A stretch of DNA of 64,000 nt from WRGT01 sp942493035 (GTDB taxonomy: Bacteria; Spirochaetota; UBA4802; UBA5550): the NCBI GenBank assembly GCA_942493035.1, contig OW818666.1, forward strand, positions 4,464,001 to 4,528,000, read 5' to 3'. Each line of letters opens with the position of its first letter. The first letter of the stretch is position 1. Under the pieces are notes generated by a model. The model searched no databases, was not told the origin of the DNA, and saw only the letters and a program-made list of their open reading frames with translations. Shown in pieces: positions 26,735 to 35,850 of this stretch. The position numbers and the translations under genes are program-made.

Positions 26735-29293
26735 ATGAAAAAAATCAGAGAATTTAAAGTTGTTCCTTATCTTCCCGAAAGACTTAAACCCCTTATGAAA
26801 ATTGCAAATAATCTCTGGTGGGTATGGAATTTTGAAGCGATAGATCTTTTCCGGAGAATTGATGTTGATCTCTGGAGAGAGGTTGGCCACAATCCTATCA
26901 ATTTCCTCGGTGCTCTTTCACAAAAGGCTCTTGATAGAGCCGCTGAGTCCGAAAGTTTTGTTGCACATATGCACAGAGTTGAAAATGAACTTGAGCGGCA
27001 CATGACCAGAGTTTCATGGTACGATCAGAACAGCAAAAATATGGAGAACCAGGTAATTGCATATTACTCAGCAGAGTTTGGTATTCATGAATGTCTTCCT
27101 GTTTATTCGGGCGGGCTTGGAGTTCTGGCCGGGGACCATCTGAAGTCAGCAAGTGAGCTTGGGATACCTCTTTACGGGATGGGACTGCTGTACAGATTAG
27201 GCTATTTCCGTCAGTATCTCAATCTTGACGGATGGCAGCAGGAGAGATATCCTGAAACAGACTTTTATAATATTCCTATAAGCCCGGTACTGGACAAAAC
27301 AGGGGCTCATTTAACAATCAGTGTTGAGTATCCCGGCAGATTAATTTATGCAAGGGTATGGGAAGTCCTTATAGGGAAGATTAAGCTGTTCCTTCTGGAT
27401 ACAAATGTAGAAATTAACAGTATTGAAGACCGCGCAATCACCGATCAGCTTTACGGCGGTGATACCGAGATGAGGATCAAGCAGGAGATAATGCTTGGTA
27501 TCGGCGGTGTCAGGGCTTTCAGGGCGATGGGTATCGATGTAACAGTTTATCATATGAATGAAGGACATGCAGCGTTCCTTGCAATTGAAAGAATACGACT
27601 GGAAATGAAAGAGCACGGAATGACTTTCAGCGAAGCTCTCTCATATGTTACTGCGAGTAATCTTTTTACAACACATACACCTGTTCCTGCAGGGAATGAC
27701 CGTTTTCTTCCGGAAATGATGGATAGATATTTTAACGATATATATACCGAGCTCGGAATAGATTCAGATACATTCATGGCTCTCGGACGGGAAAACCCTT
27801 TTGATAAAAAAGAGGAGTTCTGCATGACTGTTCTTGCTATCAAATCCGCCTTCGGCTGCAATGGAGTTTCAAAACTTCATGGAGACGTATCACGGAAGAT
27901 GTGGAACAGGGTGTGGCCTCAGCTCCCTGCTCACGAGGTCCCGATTGGTCATGTTACTAATGGAATACAGACACTGTCGTGGACATCTGACGAGATGATG
28001 AGACTGTTTAACCGGTACCTTGGTCCGGACTGGATAGATAATCCTACATCAAAAGAGATATGGAAAGGGATAGACAATATACCTGACTCCGAACTCTGGA
28101 GATGCCGTGAGAGACTCAGGGAGAGACTGGTAAGCTTCTCCCGCAAGCGCCTTCATAACCAGCTTCTTGCCAGAGGTATTCCGAAGAAACAGGCTGTTGT
28201 CGCAAGTTCGGTGCTCGATTCCGAAGCATTAACAATCGGATTTGCACGAAGATTCGCAACATACAAGCGGGCTACTCTGCTATTCCGCGATATGGACAGG
28301 CTATTCAATATTTTATCCTCGCAGAAAAGACCGGTGCAGATTGTATTCTCCGGTAAAGCTCATCCTAAAGATGCATTGGGGAAAGAGTTTATAAAAGAGA
28401 TTATACATACTTCGCGTGACGAGAAACTGCGAAAGAAGATTGTATTTCTTGAAGATTATGATATCAATGTTGCAAGGTATATAGTGCAGGGCGTTGATAT
28501 CTGGCTTAATAATCCAATAAGACCGAAAGAGGCATCGGGTACCAGCGGAATGAAGGTTGTTGCAAACGGCGGTATCAACGTGAGCATACTTGACGGCTGG
28601 TGGGATGAGGCATACAACTCGAACAACGGCTGGGCTATCGGAAGCGGTGAAATATATGACGACCAGAATTATCAGGATGAAGTTGAGAGTCTCTCTCTTT
28701 ATAATCTTCTTGAGGAGGAGATTATTCCTCTCTTTTACACAAGAGCGGAGGACGGTCTTCCCGAGGCGTGGCTTGCGAAAATCAAGGAGTCGATGAAAAG
28801 TATAATCCCGGAATTCAATACCAATAGAATGGTCAAGGATTACACCGAGAAATATTATCATCTGGCTCATACAAATTATACCGGGTACCTGAAGGAGACG
28901 TTGAAGATCTCAAAAGAGCTTTCCGCATGGAAGGATAATATTAAGAAAGTATGGTCCGATGCGAACGTTCTCGAAATGCATGTCGATGATGATTCAAATG
29001 TAACTGTCGGCTCGGTTCTCAGGGTAAGTGCAAAAGTTAATCTTGGTAAAATATCTCCGGCGGATGTACTTGTGGAATTGTATTTCGGATCAGTCGATCA
29101 GTTCGGTGATATCAGTGACGGTGTTGCTGTACCGATGGATAGAGGTCCGGAAGATGGTGAGGGTGTATATGCCTATACAGGTCAGATGTTATGTCTCCAG
29201 TCCGGACGGTTCGGCTACAGTGTAAGAATTATACCGTTCAACAGGAATATGTCCCGTAAGTTCGATCCGGAGCTGCCGTTCACCTGGGCTTAA
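26735..29293 (+). CDS. glgP: Alpha-glucan phosphorylase (short TIGR02094-type)
   Basis: An 852-residue enzyme releasing glucose-1-phosphate from glycogen or maltodextrins. The N-terminal DUF3417 region (LPERLKPLMKIANNLWWVWN) marks the archaeal/bacterial short-form phosphorylase. HMNEGHAAF and the pyridoxal-phosphate site EASGTSGMKVVANG, with its lysine, are intact. A C-terminal beta-rich extension of about 100 residues follows. A CGGAGACA site precedes the ATG. The gene is alone and is followed by a hairpin terminator. Reserve-polysaccharide use is implied, but no glycogen synthase gene is in the window. Confidence 0.92.
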   Translation: MKKIREFKVVPYLPERLKPLMKIANNLWWVWNFEAIDLFRRIDVDLWREVGHNPINFLGALSQKALDRAAESESFVAHMHRVENELERHMTRVSWYDQNSKNMENQVIAYYSAEFGIHECLPVYSGGLGVLAGDHLKSASELGIPLYGMGLLYRLGYFRQYLNLDGWQQERYPETDFYNIPISPVLDKTGAHLTISVEYPGRLIYARVWEVLIGKIKLFLLDTNVEINSIEDRAITDQLYGGDTEMRIKQEIMLGIGGVRAFRAMGIDVTVYHMNEGHAAFLAIERIRLEMKEHGMTFSEALSYVTASNLFTTHTPVPAGNDRFLPEMMDRYFNDIYTELGIDSDTFMALGRENPFDKKEEFCMTVLAIKSAFGCNGVSKLHGDVSRKMWNRVWPQLPAHEVPIGHVTNGIQTLSWTSDEMMRLFNRYLGPDWIDNPTSKEIWKGIDNIPDSELWRCRERLRERLVSFSRKRLHNQLLARGIPKKQAVVASSVLDSEALTIGFARRFATYKRATLLFRDMDRLFNILSSQKRPVQIVFSGKAHPKDALGKEFIKEIIHTSRDEKLRKKIVFLEDYDINVARYIVQGVDIWLNNPIRPKEASGTSGMKVVANGGINVSILDGWWDEAYNSNNGWAIGSGEIYDDQNYQDEVESLSLYNLLEEEIIPLFYTRAEDGLPEAWLAKIKESMKSIIPEFNTNRMVKDYTEKYYHLAHTNYTGYLKETLKISKELSAWKDNIKKVWSDANVLEMHVDDDSNVTVGSVLRVSAKVNLGKISPADVLVELYFGSVDQFGDISDGVAVPMDRGPEDGEGVYAYTGQMLCLQSGRFGYSVRIIPFNRNMSRKFDPELPFTWA

Positions 29294-29657
29294 TAGTTTT
29301 GATGAAATATGCGGCAGGTTTTAAAATAAGCTTGCCCATGCTTTTTTTATAGTGAGTTTTCATTACATAATCAGCAGATAGTCATTTAAAATAAAGTCCG
29401 TCGCGTCATGGCGCGGCGGACTTAAAAATTCCGGCTCAAGTCAGTAAATCCCCGAAAATTTTAAAAATATTTAATTTATCTGTTTGACTTATTTAATATA
29501 AATTTTAATATTGAATAGTATCACACCAGCAGCAACGGCAGTTTCACTGCTGTTTCTTCGTCTAAGTTTGTTGTAAAATATTTCGTTATTTTAATTATAC
29601 TATGTAATGATAATCTAAATGTCAGATGAAAATTCTAATATCTGTTAAGGGATTTAT
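29294..29657. other. Intergenic region after glgP
   Basis: It contains the terminator hairpin at 29394-29423 and a second weaker stem near 29530-29555 (AACGGCAG with CTGCTGTT). No gene is visible until the small ORF at 29658. Confidence 0.4.
29394..29423 (+). terminator. GC-rich hairpin after glgP
   Basis: AAGTCCGTCGCG pairs with CGCGGCGGACTT (one G-T pair) around a six-base loop, about 100 bases after the glgP stop. AAAAATT follows. The stem resembles the core of the R repeats but lacks their arms. Confidence 0.6.
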
Positions 29658-29789
29658 ATGCGTGAAGCTGTTAATATAAATGAAGCAATTAAGAATAAAA
29701 AATATATGGAAAGAATCAGGGAATCCCTCGTCAAAAAAAATATGGACGATAATAACGAGGAGATTGAGTTCCTTTTAAAAAGACTTTAA
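29658..29789 (+). CDS. Small charged protein of 43 residues
   Basis: An open frame starting MREAVNINEAIKNKK and ending EIEFLLKRL, with an AAGGGA ribosome site 7 bases before the ATG. It is very rich in Lys, Glu and Asn and likely helical. The ribosome site and convergent fit with the AAA+ gene (7 bases between stops) support a real gene. No family recognised; comparison with relatives would settle it. Confidence 0.45.
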   Translation: MREAVNINEAIKNKKYMERIRESLVKKNMDDNNEEIEFLLKRL

Positions 29790-29796
29790 AGTGTAG

Positions 29797-31047
29797 TTAT
29801 ATAATGGAATTTTTCCATAGCTGAACAGATTGTTTGTAGTAATCAAAAGGGGGCGGAACTATTTCCGCTTTTTGTATTATAAGCCTTCGAGCCCATCTTC
29901 TCTCTGCCAACTCACAAATATCTTTTATATTCCTTCCAGTCAGTGTATCTGTTTTTGTACCCAGATGAATACAGTCGTCATCGGAAAGCTGTTTAGCGTA
30001 ATTGCTGAAAATTGCAGCACGTTCCTCCGCGTTCGGATAAGGGAATTTTATAATCTGGTCAAACCTGCTTAAAAGCGCGCTGTCAAGATCGTTCATCCGG
30101 TTGGTGGCACCGATTGTCAGAGTTTTTTCGGCTGAATCAATACCGTCAAGTTTCCGTAATAGTACTGAGAGTATTCTTCTTGTGGCTTCAAACATATTCT
30201 GATCTCTCGATCCGGCAAGTGAATCAATCTCATCAAGAAATATAACCGCACCACCCATGAGGTCACACATATCAAAAATTTCTGAAAGATTCTTTGAGGA
30301 CTGTCCGTACCATTTGGACATGATAGATTCTACAGGTACATAAACAAGCGGCAGGCTGCTCTCTCCTGCGATGATTCTTGCAGCAGTAGTTTTACCTACA
30401 CCTGGAGGTCCTTCAAAGAGTATCGCCTTCGGTCTGTTGGATTCAAAACTTTTTCTTGTCATTCCTGCGATTGAATCGTAGATGTCCGGATTCTGAACAG
30501 GGAGTATTATCGATTCTTTAATCTTTCTTTTAATGTCGGCATATCCGGCTATGTAATCCCAGTCGGGAGTATTCTCTCCGCTCATTATTGATGCGCCCAG
30601 TTCCTTGAGCCTGTCCGCGGGATTGAACAGGAGACCTGAATTTACATTGCGGATTATTTCAATTACTGAATTGATCTCCTCCTGGGAGAGGTTCCCTTTT
30701 TTTGTTACTTCTATAAAAGAATTAACTATACTGAAAAAGTCTATCTTCAGATTGTCGGTTATATTTTCAGTGTTAAAAACATTGCTGTTAAGCGACTGGA
30801 AGCTATAGTGCCCTTTTTCAAAAGAGAGTATGCGGATATTTTCAATATGTTTTTTTATAATTTCAAGTGAATCAAAAAGCATAATATCAGTCAGAGGGGG
30901 AATACCCGCTTTAATACGGGAGAGTCCTTTCTGGAATTCTATGGTAAGTGATACAGATACTTCTGCATTATCAGATAAACGGATTAAAGCCGTTTCAATC
31001 TGATTCTTCATCTGATCAAAGGGAATCAGGCTGTCATGTAGATTCAT
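29797..31047 (-). CDS. AAA+ ATPase
   Basis: A 416-residue protein with a helical N-terminal domain (about 1-165) and one FtsH/spastin-like AAA module. Walker A is GPPGVGKT, Walker B VIFLDEID, sensor 1 ATNR, and arginine-finger candidates lie in SRFD. A pore-like aromatic motif is seen in MSKWYGQS. Such single-ring ATPases remodel or unfold protein complexes. There is no protease domain and no membrane anchor. It shares its strand with the lipoprotein gene upstream (gap 15 bases). The target is unknown. Confidence 0.85.
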   Translation of the reverse strand: MNLHDSLIPFDQMKNQIETALIRLSDNAEVSVSLTIEFQKGLSRIKAGIPPLTDIMLFDSLEIIKKHIENIRILSFEKGHYSFQSLNSNVFNTENITDNLKIDFFSIVNSFIEVTKKGNLSQEEINSVIEIIRNVNSGLLFNPADRLKELGASIMSGENTPDWDYIAGYADIKRKIKESIILPVQNPDIYDSIAGMTRKSFESNRPKAILFEGPPGVGKTTAARIIAGESSLPLVYVPVESIMSKWYGQSSKNLSEIFDMCDLMGGAVIFLDEIDSLAGSRDQNMFEATRRILSVLLRKLDGIDSAEKTLTIGATNRMNDLDSALLSRFDQIIKFPYPNAEERAAIFSNYAKQLSDDDCIHLGTKTDTLTGRNIKDICELAERRWARRLIIQKAEIVPPPFDYYKQSVQLWKNSII

Positions 31048-31062
31048 TATTCCCGGTAGCCT

Positions 31063-31668
31063 CTATATTATAAATTTTAGTTTAATAATTTTACGGTTTT
31101 TCTCAATCATTCTTGTATAATCTTCGTTCCATTCACTTTTTATCAATACTAAAAATATCTCTTTTTCTTTAATTTTTATAAGATCAATTTTTTCTCCTGT
31201 ACCGTCAAGATCAACAATGCCGGATATCTCTCTGGTGCATAGATATCCGTTTTCATTTTGTAAAACATTATTGAACCTGTGATCCGAATCATCGGTGTAA
31301 TACCAGAAATTGGGCGAATCGAATGAAAGATATATTACTGAATCTTTATTGAAAAGCTCTTCAGCTATCCCTGTGTTTTTAAATCCGGTGAGCTCATTGA
31401 GAGGGAGTCCCTCTTTTGCATTATTAAAAGTTTCCGCCTGAAAGGATGCATTAATCAGAATGCTGTCCTGCTGTACAAATTTAAATTTAAGATAAAAATT
31501 TGTCCTTCTTATCTCTGCTGTGTCATCAATAATGCTGATTATATTTCCGCCCTGTTCAATAGAAACATCAATAAGATCAAAGTTTTCATTTTTGATATTC
31601 TTGTCTGCGGAACATCCGCCAAATGTTATTATCAGTGCTAGTATAAAATATAGAGACTTATTCATTTC
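31063..31668 (-). CDS. Predicted lipoprotein
   Basis: About 201 residues, starting MNKSLYFILALIITFGGC. The lipobox ends at the FGGC cysteine near position 18, so the protein should be lipidated and exported. The frame opens at 31692, but the ATG at 31668 has an AGGATG site and gives a proper signal peptide. The rest is beta-rich without a recognised domain. Same strand as the AAA+ gene. Confidence 0.6.
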   Translation of the reverse strand, partial: EMNKSLYFILALIITFGGCSADKNIKNENFDLIDVSIEQGGNIISIIDDTAEIRRTNFYLKFKFVQQDSILINASFQAETFNNAKEGLPLNELTGFKNTGIAEELFNKDSVIYLSFDSPNFWYYTDDSDHRFNNVLQNENGYLCTREISGIVDLDGTGEKIDLIKIKEKEIFLVLIKSEWNEDYTRMIEKNRKIIKLKFII

Positions 31669-31708
31669 ATCCTGCCGTTTATAGTAGATCAAGGGTAAGT
31701 TTTTTATG

Positions 31709-31786
31709 TACTCATAAACTGTTGGTAAAATTGCTCACCGCTGCGCTAAAAGTACGGCTATGATATAATTCAACCAACCGGATTAT
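31709..31786. repeat. 78-bp palindromic element, copy R4
   Basis: A decayed copy. The left arm is TACTCATAAACTGTTGGTA, the middle CACCGCTGCGCTAAAAG, and the right arm GATATAATTCAACCAACCGG. Its left part, read in reverse, matches the right part of R5 (GAGCAATTTTA). It overlaps the last four bases (31783-31786) of the next gene. Confidence 0.55.
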
Positions 31787-32313
31787 TTTTTTACTTTATG
31801 TATAACAAATTGTAAAGATTTTTTTATGATGAAGTAAATAGACATGAATAAAACAATTCCTGTTGCCGCATAAAATAGAGTTTCAAAAGAGAATGAAATT
31901 CCTGGGACAAAATTTTTAAGAGCGGCTTTGAATATATCAAATTCAATATCTTTTATGAAAGCAATAAATTTCATTATCCCGGTCGAATCAGTAAGGCTCT
32001 TAAGAGCTGCCGAGAGATCAGTAAATCTCTCCAGATTTTCTGACATGATTTTTCCGGTTGATACAAATTCCTTTACATCGGACTGAAGGTGAAGCCCTAT
32101 ATATTCATCTATTGTACGGCTGTTGTCCGCAGCAGCTGCTTTATATTTTCTGATCATCAGGGCCAGTTCATCAACGTGCCCACCGAGTCTCTGTTTGTAC
32201 TGTACAAGGAATGCCGGAATCTGCATAAAGATTATAGCTCCGGCTGCAGATACAATTCTATCTAAAAGAGACTCAAAAAATTCAGATACCGGTTTGAAAA
32301 TCCGGGGCATCAT
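31783..32313 (-). CDS. Hypothetical membrane protein
   Basis: A 176-residue protein with an N-terminal hydrophobic helix (about 18-40), a charged helical middle and a C-terminal membrane helix (about 145-168, TLFYAATGIVLFMSIYFIIKK) with a basic tail. Two consecutive ATG codons open the frame. It follows queF by 24 bases on the same strand. Its stop codon lies at the edge of repeat R4. No family recognised. Confidence 0.55.
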   Translation of the reverse strand: MMPRIFKPVSEFFESLLDRIVSAAGAIIFMQIPAFLVQYKQRLGGHVDELALMIRKYKAAAADNSRTIDEYIGLHLQSDVKEFVSTGKIMSENLERFTDLSAALKSLTDSTGIMKFIAFIKDIEFDIFKAALKNFVPGISFSFETLFYAATGIVLFMSIYFIIKKSLQFVIHKVKK

Positions 32314-32336
32314 TTATTTCGTCCCCTTTTTATTAA

Positions 32337-32720
32337 TCATATCTGAATCCATAATACATGTAGCCAGGATCCCCCTCTTACATTATATACAGTCTTTATC
32401 GAAAGAAAATCCGGAGTTATGCATTTCCAGATATCGTTGTAAATTTTATCAGTAGCAGCCTCCTGATATATCCCTACATTTCTGTAGGATGTGAAATAGT
32501 ATTTAAGAGATTTAAGTTCAATTATTTTCCCGGCAGGTATATATTCAATTTCAACTACTGCAATATCGGGGAGACCTGAAAATGGACATACTGCGCTGAA
32601 CTCACCGGTCTCGTATTTTATTCTTTGAGGATTGCCGGTATATTCAATACTTTCAAGAAGTTCCGGATCTATATGACTCTGGTCATCAAAGGTAAAAGTT
32701 TTTCCTTCTGCTGATGGCAT
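32337..32720 (-). CDS. queF: NADPH-dependent 7-cyano-7-deazaguanine reductase
   Basis: A 127-residue enzyme of the short, unimodular QueF type, converting preQ0 to preQ1 in queuosine synthesis. The active-site Cys lies in FSAVCPFSGLPD, the family motif ELKSLKYYFTSYRN is present, and a Glu in IYQEAATD is in the expected place. AGGAG precedes the ATG at good spacing. Together with a queG-like remnant at 60202 it indicates that queuosine is made in this organism. The following membrane-protein gene may be co-transcribed. Confidence 0.92.
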   Translation of the reverse strand: MPSAEGKTFTFDDQSHIDPELLESIEYTGNPQRIKYETGEFSAVCPFSGLPDIAVVEIEYIPAGKIIELKSLKYYFTSYRNVGIYQEAATDKIYNDIWKCITPDFLSIKTVYNVRGGSWLHVLWIQI

Positions 32721-33026
32721 GTTAATTCTCCTGATAATGATTATAGGGCGATCCCGGAAACTCCGTTTCCGGGATCGCAGGGTACCCTGCGGGGCTTATA
32801 AAGGGGCTACCGCCCCTTTGACCCTGTAAAGATTTAGTTAATAGAGTATTGGACAGCTCTACCTTGAAAAGCCCGAGAATAACTACTGATTTAATATAGT
32901 AATTGTGTACTGTTTAAGTCAAGAAAAAAGGGACTGGTTAGAGTAATTGTATATAATTTTGAACCTGTATACGCCGCATTAGAGATAGGGCGTATACAGA
33001 TAATTTAAATATTTTCTAAAGGGGAT
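32721..33026. other. Intergenic region between queF and the STAS gene
   Basis: It holds repeat T1 and, at 32965-32999, a perfect 11-bp hairpin CTGTATACGCC / GGCGTATACAG that may terminate the leftward STAS transcript. I see no preQ1 riboswitch in the short queF leader. Confidence 0.5.
32747..32830. repeat. GC-rich palindromic repeat T1
   Basis: A hairpin GGCGATCCCGGAAAC / GTTTCCGGGATCGC is followed by GGTACCCTGCGGGGCTTAT and an AAAGGGGC-tacc-GCCCCTTT hairpin ending in ACCCTGTAAA. The same ends, in reverse orientation and with a different middle, occur at 47232-47369. It lies upstream of queF. Confidence 0.6.
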
Positions 33027-33695
33027 TTATGAGTGAATTTCTTTTACTCTGAATACTGCCTGTTTTTCATCAGTTACTGTAAACTCTGCGCTGCAGTAAG
33101 GGCAGAGCTGATCACCCGATTCTCTTATTCGTATGAGAGATCTGCATTTGACGCATTCAATAACGAAAGACTCATCTCTGTTTTCGTTTTCTGCTGTATC
33201 TTCAGAATCTTCAAGTACTGTAAAAGAATCCTCTTCCTGTAAATCTTCTTCTAATATTGATGATGTCTCTTCAAAAGTCGGGTGCCCTACGGTTGTCTTT
33301 ACTCCGGAACTCTGTGACGGATTATCTTTTTGAAACAGCTCCATATGTCTGTCGAGTATCTGAAGCGCATCTGCCCTATCTGACGCAATTGTAAACAATT
33401 TGTCAAAGCCGAGAAGTTTAAACAGGGAAGTAATTTCATAGTTCAGGTTGAAAAAAACAGCGACGCCGTTTTTACTATTGATGCTTTTCTGAAGCATAAG
33501 AGCTGCGCCTATCCCTTCACTGCTTATGAATGGGAGATTTTTCATATCGAGCAGCAGGTATATTACATTATTATCCGCCAGTTTATTCACATAATCATCA
33601 AAATCCGGTGCTGAGTCGCTGTTCAAGGGACCTTCTATTTCAATAATTGCGGCGGATCCTTCACCAATCTCAGTATGGTTTATGAAAAACATCAT
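33027..33695 (-). CDS. STAS-domain protein with C-terminal zinc ribbon
   Basis: A 222-residue protein. Residues about 5-110 form a STAS domain like anti-sigma-factor antagonists. The phosphorylation loop reads FISSEGIG; the usual Asp before the phospho-Ser is Ser and the next Ser is Glu. An acidic linker leads to a C-terminal zinc ribbon (CVKC...CPYC). The start overlaps the stop of the upstream sensor gene by one base, so they are coupled and probably one signalling pathway. The partner kinase or phosphatase is not in the window. Confidence 0.75.
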   Translation of the reverse strand: MMFFINHTEIGEGSAAIIEIEGPLNSDSAPDFDDYVNKLADNNVIYLLLDMKNLPFISSEGIGAALMLQKSINSKNGVAVFFNLNYEITSLFKLLGFDKLFTIASDRADALQILDRHMELFQKDNPSQSSGVKTTVGHPTFEETSSILEEDLQEEDSFTVLEDSEDTAENENRDESFVIECVKCRSLIRIRESGDQLCPYCSAEFTVTDEKQAVFRVKEIHS

Positions 33696-34897
33696 TACCT
33701 CTTCTTGCGGAGGGGAATTGCATCCCTTATCTCTTTATTTATTGAGTTTTTATAATCTTTAAGATTTATTACAGGCGCGACATACTCTTTTATTGCTTCA
33801 GGAACAACATCCGGTAATTCATCTCCCGGTTCAGAATCAATTTCCCCTAGCAGTTCCACAGTTATATACTCATCATCTTCAGTCTGGATATCATGTTTTC
33901 TTAACGGAACAACTCCGGATGACGGTCTTATTGTCTGTAAACTGCCGAGAGTAGTTACGGTGCCATCTTCTTCAATAACATCATCATCAAAATCGTCTTC
34001 AACTATATAATCCATTGCAGGTTCTACAGAATTACTATCCGGAGAGAAAAATACTACTTCATCCTCTTCTCCGGACCGGCCTGCAGTTATTACAGAGAGA
34101 CCCGGAGTTTTTTCACTCTGACGGGATATCTCTCCGTATGCTGATGATGTCAGTGCATTTTTCTGTATAGAGCGGTATCTGAAAAGCACAATTAACGAAA
34201 CAAAGAATGATAAAAAAATCGAAATTGTCACCACAAGAAAAGTGTAGTATTTGGCCTGATCTATTGAATTCTGGATTGAGGTGTAAATCCTCTCTTTGCT
34301 GACAATAAAGTTTACTGTTCCTGCTGGTTTATTTTTAGGGAAAATACCTTTTGTAAAGAGCCATCCCGTACTTGTCAGGTCTTTATAGATGTATTTTTTT
34401 AAAAGATCTCTGTCCCTTCTCTGAAAGGGGACCGTCTTATTAACGATATTATAATTATTAAGTAATAGATCACTGTTTTTTGTCTGAACAGGGAGCAGAA
34501 TCATATCGATATTATATGCCATTTCATCACTTGCTATATTCCACATGAGCTCTTTTTCAGCTGTTGTACTTGAGTGAACAATGAGTCTTCCGTCACTTAG
34601 TACAAAAAAAGCCTCATCAATTGTGTTCTCTTCAATTTTTTCGTGGAAAAGAGTTTTGAGCGGCGCATATTTCTGCGTTGTATAACTGAATTCAGCAACT
34701 CTGGCGAAAGCCTCTGCCATTGTTCTGGAGTAGTTTATGGTATATTTCTCTATATCTGAGATGTTTTTTTTGCCTGAAAAATAGAAATACGAGATCACTC
34801 CAGCCGTGCCGATAACCGACTGCGCTGTAAACATCAGCAGAAATATCCCTATTGGGAATATTACTCTTTTTAAACTTTTCTTTTTATGCTCTGTCAT
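33695..34897 (-). CDS. Membrane sensor-like protein of unknown family
   Basis: A 400-residue protein. A membrane helix at about 13-37 is followed by a periplasmic domain of about 180 residues and a second helix at about 219-245. The cytoplasmic tail of about 155 residues is acidic, probably disordered (EDDFDDDVIEEDG), and lacks a kinase, HAMP or cyclase motif. The layout resembles a receptor whose output domain is elsewhere. The STAS protein, encoded next with a one-base overlap, is the natural candidate partner. No family recognised. Confidence 0.6.
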   Translation of the reverse strand: MTEHKKKSLKRVIFPIGIFLLMFTAQSVIGTAGVISYFYFSGKKNISDIEKYTINYSRTMAEAFARVAEFSYTTQKYAPLKTLFHEKIEENTIDEAFFVLSDGRLIVHSSTTAEKELMWNIASDEMAYNIDMILLPVQTKNSDLLLNNYNIVNKTVPFQRRDRDLLKKYIYKDLTSTGWLFTKGIFPKNKPAGTVNFIVSKERIYTSIQNSIDQAKYYTFLVVTISIFLSFFVSLIVLFRYRSIQKNALTSSAYGEISRQSEKTPGLSVITAGRSGEEDEVVFFSPDSNSVEPAMDYIVEDDFDDDVIEEDGTVTTLGSLQTIRPSSGVVPLRKHDIQTEDDEYITVELLGEIDSEPGDELPDVVPEAIKEYVAPVINLKDYKNSINKEIRDAIPLRKKR

Positions 34898-34935
34898 TAT
34901 ATTTTCCTGAATATAGTTATACGTATGTATTCTAT

Positions 34936-35070
34936 AGGTAGCAGATTATTTTCGGGGGTGCATATGCTCTGCATACGCCGGGAATGGGGGATTCTGGGGG
35001 CGCTGCCCCCGGAATCCCCCATTTCAGGCGCAGTGCGAAGCGCTGTGCCCCCCTAAATAAACCGTCACCT
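34936..35070. repeat. Complete 135-bp mobile repeat (S2) with 7-bp target duplication
   Basis: The ends are imperfect inverted repeats (AGGTAGCAGATTATTTTCGG on the left; reverse complement AGGTGACGGTTTATTTAGGG on the right). Inside is a GC-rich palindrome (GGGGGATTC...GAATCCCCC). ATTCTAT occurs directly outside both ends, at 34929-34935 and 35071-35077. There is no coding capacity. It sits upstream of both divergent neighbours. Partial relatives are at 19581 and 42013. Confidence 0.8.
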
Positions 35071-35142
35071 ATTCTATATTATCGGTTAGAATCTATTTTC
35101 GATTGATAAAAAAAGGTCTATATTATTGGATGTTTTACTATT

Positions 35143-35829
35143 ATGAAAGATAAAATTTTAAATAACAAAGAGCTCCTTGAGGCCTGGGACTGGAAAACCG
35201 GTAAGCCGACAGGAAGAAGTATAACAAGGGGTGAGTCATACAGGACCGGAACACCTCACGAGGGTGTTCACCTCTGGATAGCAAGAAAAGCTGGTGAAGA
35301 TGTTGAACTTCTGTTTCAGCATCGTGCTAAAAATAAAGCGCTATACCCGGACTGTCTGGATATAACAGTGGGTGGGCACGTCACCTTCGGCCAGGATGAT
35401 GGGGATAAAGGGAAAATCCGGAAAGAGGCGATGGAGGAGATAGGACTGGCCATTGATGATTCAGCTCTCACCGATATAGGATATTGCCGGTTTGAAGAGA
35501 TTACAGATTTTTACCATCATCGGGAGTTTCAGCATGTTTATCTTCTTGAAGATGACAGGTCCCTTGACCGCTATAGATTTACAGATGGAGAGGTTGTAGG
35601 GCTCTATGCTGTCCCGTCTCTTTTTCTTGAATCGCTTTTTGAAAATGACAGTTCAATGTCAATTGAGGGCTTTGACGGTGTGAGTATTATCCGGAAGAAT
35701 CTCTCACGAAAAGATTTCCACCCTATGATATTTGATGAGAGAATGAAACTCTATATGTCTATTGTAATACAGGGTGTCCGGGAACTTGTAAAAACCGGGA
35801 GAGTAAGCGTATTAATGCCTCAATTATAA
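35143..35829 (+). CDS. Nudix hydrolase
   Basis: A 228-residue Nudix protein. The box is GGHVTFGQDDGDKGKIRKEA-MEEIGL, slightly longer than G-x5-E-x7-REUXEEXGU at its start. The upstream DWKTGKPTGRSITRGE and VHLWIARK are like the IDI/YfcD Nudix group. It may hydrolyse a nucleotide derivative or relate to isopentenyl diphosphate isomerase, but the IDI-specific active-site Cys is not obvious. It starts rightward near repeat S2 and runs with mnmH, 21 bases downstream. Confidence 0.8.
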   Translation: MKDKILNNKELLEAWDWKTGKPTGRSITRGESYRTGTPHEGVHLWIARKAGEDVELLFQHRAKNKALYPDCLDITVGGHVTFGQDDGDKGKIRKEAMEEIGLAIDDSALTDIGYCRFEEITDFYHHREFQHVYLLEDDRSLDRYRFTDGEVVGLYAVPSLFLESLFENDSSMSIEGFDGVSIIRKNLSRKDFHPMIFDERMKLYMSIVIQGVRELVKTGRVSVLMPQL

Positions 35830-35850
35830 ATCGGATAACCGCTGGATGAT

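Noticed and set aside
28313..28870. 185-codon minus-strand ORF
   Set aside because: Antisense to the conserved C-terminal half of glgP; a shadow frame.
32721..32746. preQ1 riboswitch for queF
   Set aside because: The leader is very short before repeat T1 begins and has no pseudoknot-like sequence.
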